Shown here piece after piece: positions 45,587-53,750 of a stretch of DNA of 64,000 bases. The translations under genes were made by a program, and so were the position numbers. Origin of the DNA: Alcaligenes sp. SORT26. GTDB taxonomy: Bacteria; Pseudomonadota; Gammaproteobacteria; Burkholderiales; Burkholderiaceae_B. The stretch spans positions 1,798,001-1,862,000 of the forward strand of contig NZ_CP070975.1 in the NCBI RefSeq assembly GCF_017377875.1, read 5' to 3'. Within the stretch, counting starts at the first letter, position 1. Every line of letters starts with the position of its first letter. Under the pieces are notes generated by a model. The model was not told the DNA's origin. It saw only the letters and a list, made by a program, of their open reading frames with translations, and did not search any database.

Positions 45587-48500
45587 ATGGCCAACTCACC
45601 TTTTAATCGCATGACGCGACGCTCGCATGGACACACGCGACTGTTGCTCAGTGTTATCCCTGTTTCATTCATGCTGCTAGGCGCACTGGTCGTCGGTGGC
45701 CAGCATTTCTTCAGTAATGAGCGCCATCGCCTGAAATCAGATTTCACGGTGACCTTGGCGTACATCCACGAGCAGGAACGCTTTTTAGCCCAATTAAAAG
45801 CCGATGCTGCCAAACTGGAAGCCGGGCTGGAACCCGAACCCCCGCCAGTAGAAAGCGGCCACTCCGTCAGCATCTGGCGCCCCACTGCCAGTGTGTCCTT
45901 TTCCATGATCTGCGAACATCACTGTCGTGCCCCTAAAGAGGATTACGGCACGCTGGGCGCCGATCTGGCCGACAGTTTTGCCTCCTTCTGGGCGCTATCC
46001 TATTTTCCGTCCGGCTACTTGTTCCTGTTCCATCCCGAGATGGAAGACAGTTTGAGCATTCCGGAACTGGAGTCTTCCCGCACGGATACCGTTCTGCCCA
46101 TTGCCTCTCACAAAGAGGCACGCCAGCATATTCAGGCACCCAGCAAACCTGTATCCGGGCCACCAACCGTAAAATGGGTCTCCTTGCCCGGCCACCCTTT
46201 GCATATGCTGGGAATTATCCCGATTTCCCTGCCCGGCCTGCCCGTGCCTGGAGCAGACCCCACGCTGTTCCAGGCCATGAGTCTGTTTGACAAGGGCCGG
46301 CTGCGCGAATTTTTCAATCAGTCCGAAGCTCCGCTGGGCTATCGCTTCTGGCTGCACCATGCCGAACAGGGCCTGTTAATCGGGAAGAACGATTCCCCTG
46401 ATCTGAAACACGATGGCTTTACCTTCAGCCTGCAAGGGCTGGCCTTCCAGATGCGCGACCCTTCGGGAACCTGGACGGGCCGCTATCTGATCAGCCCCAG
46501 TCAATTGCTCAACACCACCTGGGTGCCATTGGGCACAGTCGTATTTTTATTGTTGAGTCTGTTAGGCGGCATGGCCTATGCACGCTGGTATGGACGCCGT
46601 GTGGTGGAACCGGCCCGGCAAGCTCAAAGCGCCCTGCTGGAAAGCCAGGACTTTAACCGCAGCATTATTGATACTTCACCGGTGGCCTTGTGCGTCATCA
46701 GCAAGGACAAGCGCCAGATTATTTTTGGCAATGCCCAGGCGCTGGAATGGCTGGAACTGGATGCAGGGGATAGCTTGCCCGAGCAGTCCCCTCTGTCCCT
46801 GGCCTTGAACGAATTGCAGCAGCAAGGGCCAGAGGCCAACGAAGGCAAAGTGGACCTGGCCGATGGCCGCAGCCTGCATCTTGCCTGCGCTCCCAGCCGC
46901 TATCACGAACAGGATGTCTTGCTGTGCGTCCTGATGGACCTGACTGCCCAAGAAGAAATCCAGCGTGAGCTGGAGCGAGCCCGTACGGCAGCGGACGAGG
47001 CCAGCACCGCCAAGTCCGCCTTCCTGGCCACCATGAGCCATGAAATTCGCACGCCTTTGTACGGAGTCTTGGGGTCTTTGGAGCTGCTGTCCTTGACCGA
47101 GCTGGATGCCCAGCAACATCAGCAAGTGGACCGGATACAGGGTGCATCGCGCCAGCTTCTGCAAATTATCAGCGACATTCTGGACATCAGCCGAATTGAA
47201 GCAGGCCAGACGCATGTGCAGTCCGTGCCGCTGGATCCGGTAGCTCTGGTGCAGGACTGCATCGCCACCTACACCGCCATGGCCCAGCAGAAAAACCTGC
47301 TCTTGTTCTGCCATGTAGCCCCGGATGTGCCCCGCAGCGTTTTGGGCGACCCACTGCATATACGCCAGATTCTGAGCAATCTGATCAGCAATGCCGTCAA
47401 GTTCACGCAGGCTGGCCATATTATTGTGCGGCTGCACCAGGAAAAACTGGCCAAAGGCAAGGCGCAACTGCTGTTTCAGGTAGCGGACAGTGGCGTAGGC
47501 ATTGAACATGAACGCCAGGAGCAGTTGTTTACTCCGTTTTATGTGGCCCATTCGGGAGAACACACCATACGCGGGGCGGGCCTGGGCCTATCCATTTGCG
47601 CCCGTCTGGCCGATCTGATGGGCAGCCAGATTCAACTGACCAGCGAACCTGGTCTAGGCAGCAGTTTCTCTTTTATTCTGAATCTGGATATAGAGCCCGC
47701 AGGCGCGGAAACTCGCCCAGCCCCGGATCTGCAAGGCATGAGGCTGCATGTACGCACGCCGCACGCCGAGCTGTCAGAGTCAATTTGCACTTGGTTAAAT
47801 CGCTGGAATGCGCAAGCACAGGCCATGCTGCCCAACTACCCGCTAAAGGGGAATGCCGAAGATATCTTGCTGGATGTGATGATGCCCGGCAGCAAGCCTG
47901 CCCCGAACTGGCCTGGCCCTTACATCAGCGTATCGGCACGCGACGGCAGCGCCACCTTGCCCGAGGCCGATGGCACCAACCCGGAAAGCATTGCACGCGC
48001 CCTGGAGCGCTGGCAGGCACAACAAGACGCCACATCCGAACAAACTGTCTCCCCGCCCGTCAAAGCAGCCATCAAGCCCCCCTGCCGCCCCGGTCTGCAT
48101 GTACTCGTGGCTGAAGACAATCCGCTTAACCAGGCCACTTTACGCGAGCAGTTGGAGCGTTTGGGATGTCAGGTCACTCTGGCCCAGGACGGTGAAGAGG
48201 CCCTTAGCCTGTGGGATGGCAATAACCACGATCTGCTGCTAACGGACGTCAATATGCCCAATATGACGGGCTACGAACTGGCCCGACGCTTGCGCGACCA
48301 AGGCATGAGTGCCCCTATTGTGGGCATTACAGCCAACGCCATGCGTGACGAAGCCCAGCGCTGCACACAAAGTGGCATGAACGCCTGCCTGGTCAAACCC
48401 ATGAATCTGGCCACCTTGGGCAATTTGCTGGAATCCTTGGTCAGCTCACCCGTACCACGACGCTACAGAGAGATTTTCCGCAGCACCATGAGCAAGGATC

Positions 48501-48724
48501 TGGAAGTGCTGGAACAGGCCCTGCAAGAACAAGACACCGCCCAGAGCCAGGCCGTTTTGCATCGTATGGCCGGTGCACTGGTAGTAATGGGCTTGCAGGA
48601 AATCGCTGACAAGGTGAAAGAATTGGAACAGAATTTCAGGCAGAATACTCAACAAACTGAAACACAAGCTCAAACAGCAGTCGCAGTTTGCAATGCATTA
48701 CGCAAGCTGATCGAACAAGCTTAG
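45587..48724 (+). CDS. Hybrid sensor histidine kinase 2 with HPt domain
   Basis: The 1045-residue kinase has helices at about 19-38 and 313-331 around a periplasmic sensor and a PAS-like domain (350-455). HisKA carries H485 and is followed by an ATPase domain (N602). A degenerate receiver-like linker (715-815) leads to a receiver with D887 and a C-terminal HPt with H992 (V-L-H-R-M-A-G-A). The HPt gives a full phosphorelay to the response regulator next door. GGAG precedes the ATG at 45587; the longer upstream frame lacks a ribosome site. The HPt motif has alanine where H-x-x-K-G normally has lysine. Confidence 0.92.
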   Translation: MANSPFNRMTRRSHGHTRLLLSVIPVSFMLLGALVVGGQHFFSNERHRLKSDFTVTLAYIHEQERFLAQLKADAAKLEAGLEPEPPPVESGHSVSIWRPTASVSFSMICEHHCRAPKEDYGTLGADLADSFASFWALSYFPSGYLFLFHPEMEDSLSIPELESSRTDTVLPIASHKEARQHIQAPSKPVSGPPTVKWVSLPGHPLHMLGIIPISLPGLPVPGADPTLFQAMSLFDKGRLREFFNQSEAPLGYRFWLHHAEQGLLIGKNDSPDLKHDGFTFSLQGLAFQMRDPSGTWTGRYLISPSQLLNTTWVPLGTVVFLLLSLLGGMAYARWYGRRVVEPARQAQSALLESQDFNRSIIDTSPVALCVISKDKRQIIFGNAQALEWLELDAGDSLPEQSPLSLALNELQQQGPEANEGKVDLADGRSLHLACAPSRYHEQDVLLCVLMDLTAQEEIQRELERARTAADEASTAKSAFLATMSHEIRTPLYGVLGSLELLSLTELDAQQHQQVDRIQGASRQLLQIISDILDISRIEAGQTHVQSVPLDPVALVQDCIATYTAMAQQKNLLLFCHVAPDVPRSVLGDPLHIRQILSNLISNAVKFTQAGHIIVRLHQEKLAKGKAQLLFQVADSGVGIEHERQEQLFTPFYVAHSGEHTIRGAGLGLSICARLADLMGSQIQLTSEPGLGSSFSFILNLDIEPAGAETRPAPDLQGMRLHVRTPHAELSESICTWLNRWNAQAQAMLPNYPLKGNAEDILLDVMMPGSKPAPNWPGPYISVSARDGSATLPEADGTNPESIARALERWQAQQDATSEQTVSPPVKAAIKPPCRPGLHVLVAEDNPLNQATLREQLERLGCQVTLAQDGEEALSLWDGNNHDLLLTDVNMPNMTGYELARRLRDQGMSAPIVGITANAMRDEAQRCTQSGMNACLVKPMNLATLGNLLESLVSSPVPRRYREIFRSTMSKDLEVLEQALQEQDTAQSQAVLHRMAGALVVMGLQEIADKVKELEQNFRQNTQQTETQAQTAVAVCNALRKLIEQA

Positions 48725-48748
48725 CAAAACAGGCAAGGAAACCCCGGT

Positions 48749-49408
48749 ATGCCCGCCATTCAAAAACTGCGCGTCATCATTGCAGACGATCACCCATTGA
48801 TCCTGATGGGCATACGCGAGCTGCTGGGACGTGATATCAATCTGAGTGTCGAGGCCGTAGCAGCCAGCCCCTCGGAGCTGGTTCAGCACCTGCAGAAAAG
48901 TCAGCCCGATGCCATCATTACCGACTACTCCATGCCGGGCGATGAGCAATATGGCGATGGAATGCGCTTCATTTCCTATCTGCGACGCCACTTCCCAGAG
49001 GTCAAGCTGATTGTGCTGACCATGGTGTCCAACCCCATGATTATTTCTTCTTTGTACGACGCGGGCGTACAAGGGGTGGTACTCAAACAGGACGAACTGT
49101 CCGAGGCCCTGGTCGCCTTGCATTTGTTGCGCCAAGGCGTGAAATATTACCCGGCCAATTTCAAACAGGACACACCCAAAGATGTGCTGGAAAGCTCGGT
49201 GCCCGATCGTCTGGCATCACTAAGCCCACGTGAATTTGAAGTGCTGCGTCTGTTTGCCATGGGCGACTCCATCAGCAGCATTGCTGAGCAATTAAATCGC
49301 AGCATCAAAACAATCAGCGCGCAAAAAGCCTCGGCCATGCGCAAGTTGAACGTGCAGAACAACCAGGACCTGATTGTTTTTTGCACTCAGCACAATTTGT
49401 TTTCCTAA
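48749..49408 (+). CDS. Response regulator, RcsB-like (NarL/LuxR family)
   Basis: The 219-residue protein has a receiver with acidic pocket D13-D14, phosphoacceptor D59 and K103. The run D-Y-S-M-P-G-D-E-Q-Y-G-D-G is almost the RcsB signature. A LuxR-type helix-turn-helix follows (about 153-210, L-N-R-S-I-K-T-I-S-A-Q-K-A-S-A-M-R-K-L), again very close to RcsB in the recognition helix. It should be phosphorylated by kinase 2 and perhaps kinase 1. Boxes like those bound by RcsB occur before the pilin, EAL and adhesin genes. Confidence 0.93.
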   Translation: MPAIQKLRVIIADDHPLILMGIRELLGRDINLSVEAVAASPSELVQHLQKSQPDAIITDYSMPGDEQYGDGMRFISYLRRHFPEVKLIVLTMVSNPMIISSLYDAGVQGVVLKQDELSEALVALHLLRQGVKYYPANFKQDTPKDVLESSVPDRLASLSPREFEVLRLFAMGDSISSIAEQLNRSIKTISAQKASAMRKLNVQNNQDLIVFCTQHNLFS

Positions 49409-50328
49409 GCGGCCCAACGCTGACGCATCCACATATCCAGCTCGAAAGCGGGAGTGGGTTTGGCAAACAAATACCCTTGCGCGTAATCGCAGCCCATTTG
49501 CTGCAAGATATCCAGATCAGCCTGGGCTTCCACCCCCTCTGCCGTCACTCGCAAGCCACGTTCCTTGGCGGTCGCAATCCAGCCCAGAACCTGATTGGCC
49601 TGCTGACGATTGTCCGACAAACCATGCACAAAACGCCGATCCAGTTTCAACTCTGAAAACGGCGCACAGGCCAGCCGCTCCATGGAGCTGTAATCCACAC
49701 CCACATCATCCTGAGCCAGGCCAAAACCCATCGCCACCAAGCGACATGCCCCCATGAACAAGGCACAAGGCGTCTTGGTGTCGGAGTTCTCCAACAGTTC
49801 AAAAGTGATGTCACGCGCGCGCCCCTGCTTGGCCTGCACACAGGCCATCAAACGATCCGGCAAGCCAGCATCATCAAGCAAATGTGTGGGCAAATTCACG
49901 GACACCGGCATCACCGTCCCTTGACGCCGCCAGTAAGCCTGCAACCCCAAGGCCTCTTGCAAAATGTGCATCAGCAAGGCCTCGTCCAGGCCGTGCTCAC
50001 TGAACCAGGGCAGAAAAACATTAGGTGACAACAAACCCAATTGCGGATGACGCCACCGCGCCAGGGCTTCCAAAGCCACCAGCTTTTGGGACTGCACCGA
50101 TACCTTGGGCTGCAACCAGGCCTGAATCTGATCCTTGTGCAAAGCATTCAGCAAGCCAGCCCGGCTGATGATGGCCCCGCCTGCCTGAGCACCCGGCAAG
50201 GCAGCCGCAGGCCTTGGCACCCACAAGCCCGACTCGCAGCGAGCACGACGGGTAGGCCGCGCCAGCGTTCTGGACGGGCGGTAGGTCAAGCATCCGGACG
50301 GTTGTTTAAAAACAGAAGGTGCAAACAT
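49405..50328 (-). CDS. EAL domain protein, c-di-GMP phosphodiesterase
   Basis: The 307-residue protein has a short N-terminal part without recognisable domain (1-60) and an EAL domain. It keeps E-A-L-A-R-W, N in V-N-L-P, F-E-L-L-E, the D-D pair, K in L-K-L-D, A-E-G-V-E and Y-A-Q-G-Y, so activity is likely. The loop usually D-D-F-G-x-G-Y-S-S reads D-D-V-G-V-D-Y-S-S, losing the second glycine. Unlike PvrR or RocR it has no receiver domain. Its stop overlaps the response regulator stop by 4 bp. ATG 50328 is preferred to TTG 50346. Confidence 0.9.
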   Translation of the reverse strand: MFAPSVFKQPSGCLTYRPSRTLARPTRRARCESGLWVPRPAAALPGAQAGGAIISRAGLLNALHKDQIQAWLQPKVSVQSQKLVALEALARWRHPQLGLLSPNVFLPWFSEHGLDEALLMHILQEALGLQAYWRRQGTVMPVSVNLPTHLLDDAGLPDRLMACVQAKQGRARDITFELLENSDTKTPCALFMGACRLVAMGFGLAQDDVGVDYSSMERLACAPFSELKLDRRFVHGLSDNRQQANQVLGWIATAKERGLRVTAEGVEAQADLDILQQMGCDYAQGYLFAKPTPAFELDMWMRQRWAA

Positions 50329-50398
50329 GAAGAGCCCCGGCAACAAGAGATGCGCATCACAAACCGCCTTACGGTTCAGCTGCTATCATCGATGCTTT

Positions 50399-50412
50399 AA
50401 ATCTTAAGATTT
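50399..50412. promoter_or_regulatory. Perfect 14-bp palindrome in the EAL promoter region
   Basis: AAATCTTAAGATTT, fully symmetric, 71 bp upstream of the EAL start and 18 bp from the Rcs-like box. It may be a second regulator site. Confidence 0.4.
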
Positions 50413-50429
50413 CAGCAGCTTGACGGGTC

Positions 50430-50443
50430 TAGGAATAATCCGA
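50430..50443. promoter_or_regulatory. RcsAB-like box upstream of the EAL gene
   Basis: TAGGAATAATCCGA matches the complement of the RcsAB box (TAGGAATATTCTTA) at 11 of 14 positions. It lies 102 bp before the EAL start. Confidence 0.5.
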
Positions 50444-50511
50444 AAAAACTTGTCAACTACAAAACAGCCTAGGAAAACCGGAGCCTCAGTTGATCTTTTG
50501 AACAGTCAATC

Positions 50512-50555
50512 AACAATAAAAAAAGCCCTGCTCCAAACTCAAGGAACAGGGCTTT
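50512..50555 (-). terminator. Terminator after the adhesin gene
   Basis: On the minus strand AAAGCCCTGTTCC (50555-50543) pairs with GGAGCAGGGCTTT (50534-50522), one mismatch, followed by a T-rich run to about 50512. It lies 33 bp after the adhesin stop. Confidence 0.75.
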
Positions 50556-50587
50556 AAACGATACAAGAGGCTCAAACCATTGGGCCA

Positions 50588-51715
50588 TTAGTCATACATA
50601 AAAGTGACCACTGCCTCTGCATTCATACTACCGGGTGTCACCGCCGTTTTAGTCACACCTGGCATCATCACATACTGAGCAGTAATTGGCATGTACATAT
50701 CACTTGTAGTACTGGCGGATGGCCCCTCAACGACAGCCTGGCGTTCTGGCAACGTCGAACCAACTGGAGCAGGCCCTAGCTTAATCGCTGTCTGGCTATC
50801 GCGGTGATACAGCCGCACTCCTACTTCCGGGTGTGACGATGTGACATAAGCATTGGAAGCAGACGGTGCACGTGCGTCAGTAAAGAACGCTTTGATCGTC
50901 GTGCCCACTGGACACTGCTTGCCGACCAGATCAAAATTGTATTGCCCGATAATACCCTCGCTCCGATGGCTGCCTGCTGAAGCCAATTCAGAGGCCATTA
51001 CAGGCGACATTGTGGCCACCACATTCAAATCGGCCGAGGCACAAGTCGATACGGAGGGGCGTGGCAACTCAGGAACAGTCGTATCCTGGGACAACATTCC
51101 CAGTAAATCGAAGGAACCATCTCTGCACAAAGATCGGTTTCCTTGAAGAGGACCTCCAAATACCCGACCGTTACCAATTCCCGACCGTTTAAAATCCGGC
51201 TTTCCTCCCTGATATGCTTTGGCATCAATAACCACCACTTCGTACTGAAAGGTATAGGAAATACCAAAACTTGCAGGTGCAGATCCAACCAGCAAAGTGA
51301 ACTCATAGGGGTTAGTTACCGTGGTCCCACTCGGGGCTGCATGACTAGGAACAAAATTGTAGCTCCCCTGAGCGTAATGCCCCATCCAGCGTATACGCAC
51401 ACCTACCCCAGGCATTTCGCGCATGGGGACAACCTCATCAGGATATAAAGCATCCGCTCCCCCCCTCATTTCCACGTACGCCTTAGGTAAATTGGCTGGA
51501 TAACTAAAAAGAAAAGTGGTAGAGGCAGTGGCAAGAATCTGTCTATTGTAGACCTCACCCTTGATTGGGTAAGTGACCCAATTATATAAATGCCCGCCGC
51601 TTGCCCTGTAGCATTGTGACGTCTGGGCATGTGCGTTGGAATTTATAAAAAACATAAAAATACAAAAACACATGAAGATAATTTTATTCATGTTTCTATT
51701 TAATTTTTTCGTCAT
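50588..51715 (-). CDS. Two-domain fimbrial tip adhesin
   Basis: The 375-residue protein has a signal peptide (basic start, then I-I-F-M-C-F-C-I-F-M-F-F-I, cut near A-H-A-Q). An N-terminal domain of about 190 residues is probably the receptor-binding part. The C-terminal pilin domain opens T-C-A-S-A-D-L-N-V-V-A-T-M-S-P and closes A-E-A-V-V-T-F-M-Y-D, the pattern used for donor-strand exchange. This is the layout of FimH-like adhesins. It is transcribed opposite to the other fimbrial genes, with its own Rcs-like box. AGGTG lies 8 bp before the ATG. Confidence 0.82.
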   Translation of the reverse strand: MTKKLNRNMNKIIFMCFCIFMFFINSNAHAQTSQCYRASGGHLYNWVTYPIKGEVYNRQILATASTTFLFSYPANLPKAYVEMRGGADALYPDEVVPMREMPGVGVRIRWMGHYAQGSYNFVPSHAAPSGTTVTNPYEFTLLVGSAPASFGISYTFQYEVVVIDAKAYQGGKPDFKRSGIGNGRVFGGPLQGNRSLCRDGSFDLLGMLSQDTTVPELPRPSVSTCASADLNVVATMSPVMASELASAGSHRSEGIIGQYNFDLVGKQCPVGTTIKAFFTDARAPSASNAYVTSSHPEVGVRLYHRDSQTAIKLGPAPVGSTLPERQAVVEGPSASTTSDMYMPITAQYVMMPGVTKTAVTPGSMNAEAVVTFMYD

Positions 51716-51773
51716 TTTTATTCACCTATTACCGGTACTTGATCATTTAATCATTCACAAGAAAGCATATAAA

Positions 51774-51787
51774 TAAGACTATTCCTA
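51774..51787. promoter_or_regulatory. RcsAB-like box upstream of the adhesin gene
   Basis: TAAGACTATTCCTA matches TAAGAATATTCCTA at 13 of 14 positions. It lies 58 bp before the adhesin ATG, just upstream of where a -35 would fall. Confidence 0.65.
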
Positions 51788-52100
51788 TAAGTTCCCTTGT
51801 GTCCTTTCATGTACTTATTGGCAGGGCACGACAGATAAACCCCACTGACTTCTTGCTGTTGCATGCACCCGGCACACGTCGTCGCCTACAGCACTGGAAA
51901 ACCCTAGTATTTTTCAAGCAACAGATTTTGTAGATTAAATAAGCAGACATCTTCGTCTGCCAAAAACAGATGCATGCGCTGCCAGAGTTGCCAGTGACAT
52001 GCAGGCAATTAAGCCTCATTCCCTTTCACAAGGGGTGGGGCTTTTTTTGTGCGCGCGATTTATGCATGCCTGTTTTATGACCACCACAAGGAGAAGACAA
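51788..52100 (+). promoter_or_regulatory. Structured leader of the atzG-amidase operon
   Basis: This 313-bp spacer holds a hairpin GCAGAC/GTCTGC (51943-51960) and a plus-strand terminator-like structure (52011-52047: AAGCCTC and CCCTT pairing with AAGGG and GGGGCTT, then seven T). The terminator is 53 bp before the atzG start, and no plus-strand gene lies upstream for 2.6 kb, so a transcript must start inside this leader. It could be an attenuator, a riboswitch or a small RNA. No known riboswitch class was recognised. Confidence 0.45.
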
Positions 52101-52283
52101 ATGACGGTAAGTGTGAAAGACGCCTTGGCCGCAAAAGGGATACATCCCAGCCCCCAGCATCTGGAGAAACTGGAGGTCAAATGGCGCGAAATCCAGGCCA
52201 TGAAAGGCAATCTGGAAGGCATTGCCATTGACGATGCAGACGTTGCGATCAAACACCTGGCCGGAGGCGACCACCATGAATAA
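52101..52283 (+). CDS. AtzG-like small subunit (DUF4089)
   Basis: This 60-residue protein has the DUF4089/AtzG pattern: a helix start followed by L-E-K-L-E-V-K-W-R-E-I-Q-A-M. In the cyanuric acid pathway AtzG binds and stabilises the amidase AtzE. It overlaps the amidase gene by 8 bp and has a good ribosome site (AAGGAG). The pairing supports a two-subunit amidase. Confidence 0.75.
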   Translation: MTVSVKDALAAKGIHPSPQHLEKLEVKWREIQAMKGNLEGIAIDDADVAIKHLAGGDHHE

Positions 52284-53688
52284 AGATCTACTTGAACTGA
52301 GCGTTATCGACCTGGCCGACAAGCTGCGCAGCAAAGCCGTCTCCCCCGTTGAAGTCACCGACAACCTGCTGGCCTATATCGACCAGTCCAACAAGCAGAC
52401 CAACGCCTACATCTCTGTGACGGCTGATCAGGCCCGCAAGAGCGCCAAACAAGCCGAGCAGGACATCATGGCCGGGAAGTACAAGGGCGTCTTTCACGGC
52501 GTGCCCCTGGGACTGAAAGACAATATTTACTTTGCGAACGAGGTCACCACCATGGCCTCCAAAATCCACAAAGACTTTGTCTCCAAAGACGATGCCACCG
52601 TTGCCACCAAGCTGCGCGATGCCGGGGTGATCTTCACAGGCAAGCTGAACATGCACGAGTACGCCTGGGGCATCGACAACAACAACCCGCACTTCGGTGC
52701 CGTCCATAACCCCTGGAATGCGGACCGCGTCCCCGGTGGCTCCAGCGGTGGCTCGGGTGCGGCTGTCGCCTCCCATAGCTCCTACAACACCCTGGGCACC
52801 GACACGGCCGGTTCCATCCGTATCCCATCGGCCGCATGCGGCATCGTCGGTCTGAAACCCACCCATGGCCGCGTCAGCAAATTCGGCGTCTACCCCCTGG
52901 CCTGGACCCTGGACCACGTAGGCCCCATGTCCAAAACCGTCGCTGACGCTGCTGCGATGCTGGAAGTCATTGCTGGCTTTGATGGTCGCGACCCCACTTG
53001 CGCCAACGTCCCCGTCGGCTCCTACCTGAGCGCGCTGAACGGTAATGTCAAAGGGCTGCGCATCGGCATCATCGAAGACTACTTCTTCAAGAACGTGGAC
53101 GCCGGTATCGAAAAAGTGATCCGTGACCGCCTGGCCGACCTGGAAAAACAGGGCGCCAAAGTCATCCCGCTGAAAGTCCCTGCCCTGCGCTACTCCGAAT
53201 GGGCCGAGCTGGCCGTCAGCCTGACCGAAGCTGCCACCATCCACCATCAGGACCTGATCAAACGCCCCGACGACTTCGGCGGCGACATCCGCTTCCTGTT
53301 TGAACTGGGCGAGCTGTTCAGCGGCATCGACTACCTGCAAGCCCAGCAAGTGCGCCGTGCGCTGAAACAGCAATTCACCGCCACCTTCAAAGACGTAGAC
53401 GTCATCATCGCCCCCACCCTGCCTTGCCAGGTCCCCAATATCGGCACTGATACCGTCAACATCAACGGCAAGACCCTGGACTTCATCGACGAAGGCATCC
53501 GCTTTACCGGCCCCAGCAACCTGACCGGCCTGCCCGCCGTCACCGTGCCAGCCGGTATCTCCGAAGGCATGCCCGTGGGCCTGCAAATCATCGGCCCCGC
53601 CTTTGAAGAAGCCCGCATCCTGAACGTCGCCTACGCCGTGGAAAACATGAAACCACTGGCAGGACACCACCCCGTCCTGAAACCGTAA
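52276..53688 (+). CDS. Amidase signature family hydrolase (AtzE/GatA-like)
   Basis: The 470-residue amidase has the Ser-cisSer-Lys set: K81 (L-G-L-K-D-N), the loop G-G-S-S-G-G-S (154-160) and S180 (D-T-A-G-S-I-R). It hydrolyses an amide, and the AtzG-like partner suggests an AtzE-type substrate such as a carboxyl-biuret or other small ureide. No cyanuric acid hydrolase or allophanate hydrolase lies beside it in the window, so the actual substrate is open. The ATG at 52276 fits the family start. Confidence 0.88.
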   Translation: MNKDLLELSVIDLADKLRSKAVSPVEVTDNLLAYIDQSNKQTNAYISVTADQARKSAKQAEQDIMAGKYKGVFHGVPLGLKDNIYFANEVTTMASKIHKDFVSKDDATVATKLRDAGVIFTGKLNMHEYAWGIDNNNPHFGAVHNPWNADRVPGGSSGGSGAAVASHSSYNTLGTDTAGSIRIPSAACGIVGLKPTHGRVSKFGVYPLAWTLDHVGPMSKTVADAAAMLEVIAGFDGRDPTCANVPVGSYLSALNGNVKGLRIGIIEDYFFKNVDAGIEKVIRDRLADLEKQGAKVIPLKVPALRYSEWAELAVSLTEAATIHHQDLIKRPDDFGGDIRFLFELGELFSGIDYLQAQQVRRALKQQFTATFKDVDVIIAPTLPCQVPNIGTDTVNINGKTLDFIDEGIRFTGPSNLTGLPAVTVPAGISEGMPVGLQIIGPAFEEARILNVAYAVENMKPLAGHHPVLKP

Positions 53689-53712
53689 GCTCAACGAAGC
53701 ACCACAGGAACA

Positions 53713-53750
53713 AGCCCCTGTCCTCTAAAAGCAGACAGGGGCTTTCTTTA
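53713..53750 (+). terminator. Terminator after the amidase gene
   Basis: AGCCCCTGTC (53713-53722) pairs perfectly with GACAGGGGCT (53734-53743), followed by TTCTTTA. It ends the atzG-amidase transcript. Confidence 0.75.

Noticed and set aside
51807-52019. 70-residue minus-strand frame in the atzG leader
   Set aside because: Cysteine- and arginine-rich without family likeness, and overlaps the structured leader; no ribosome site.
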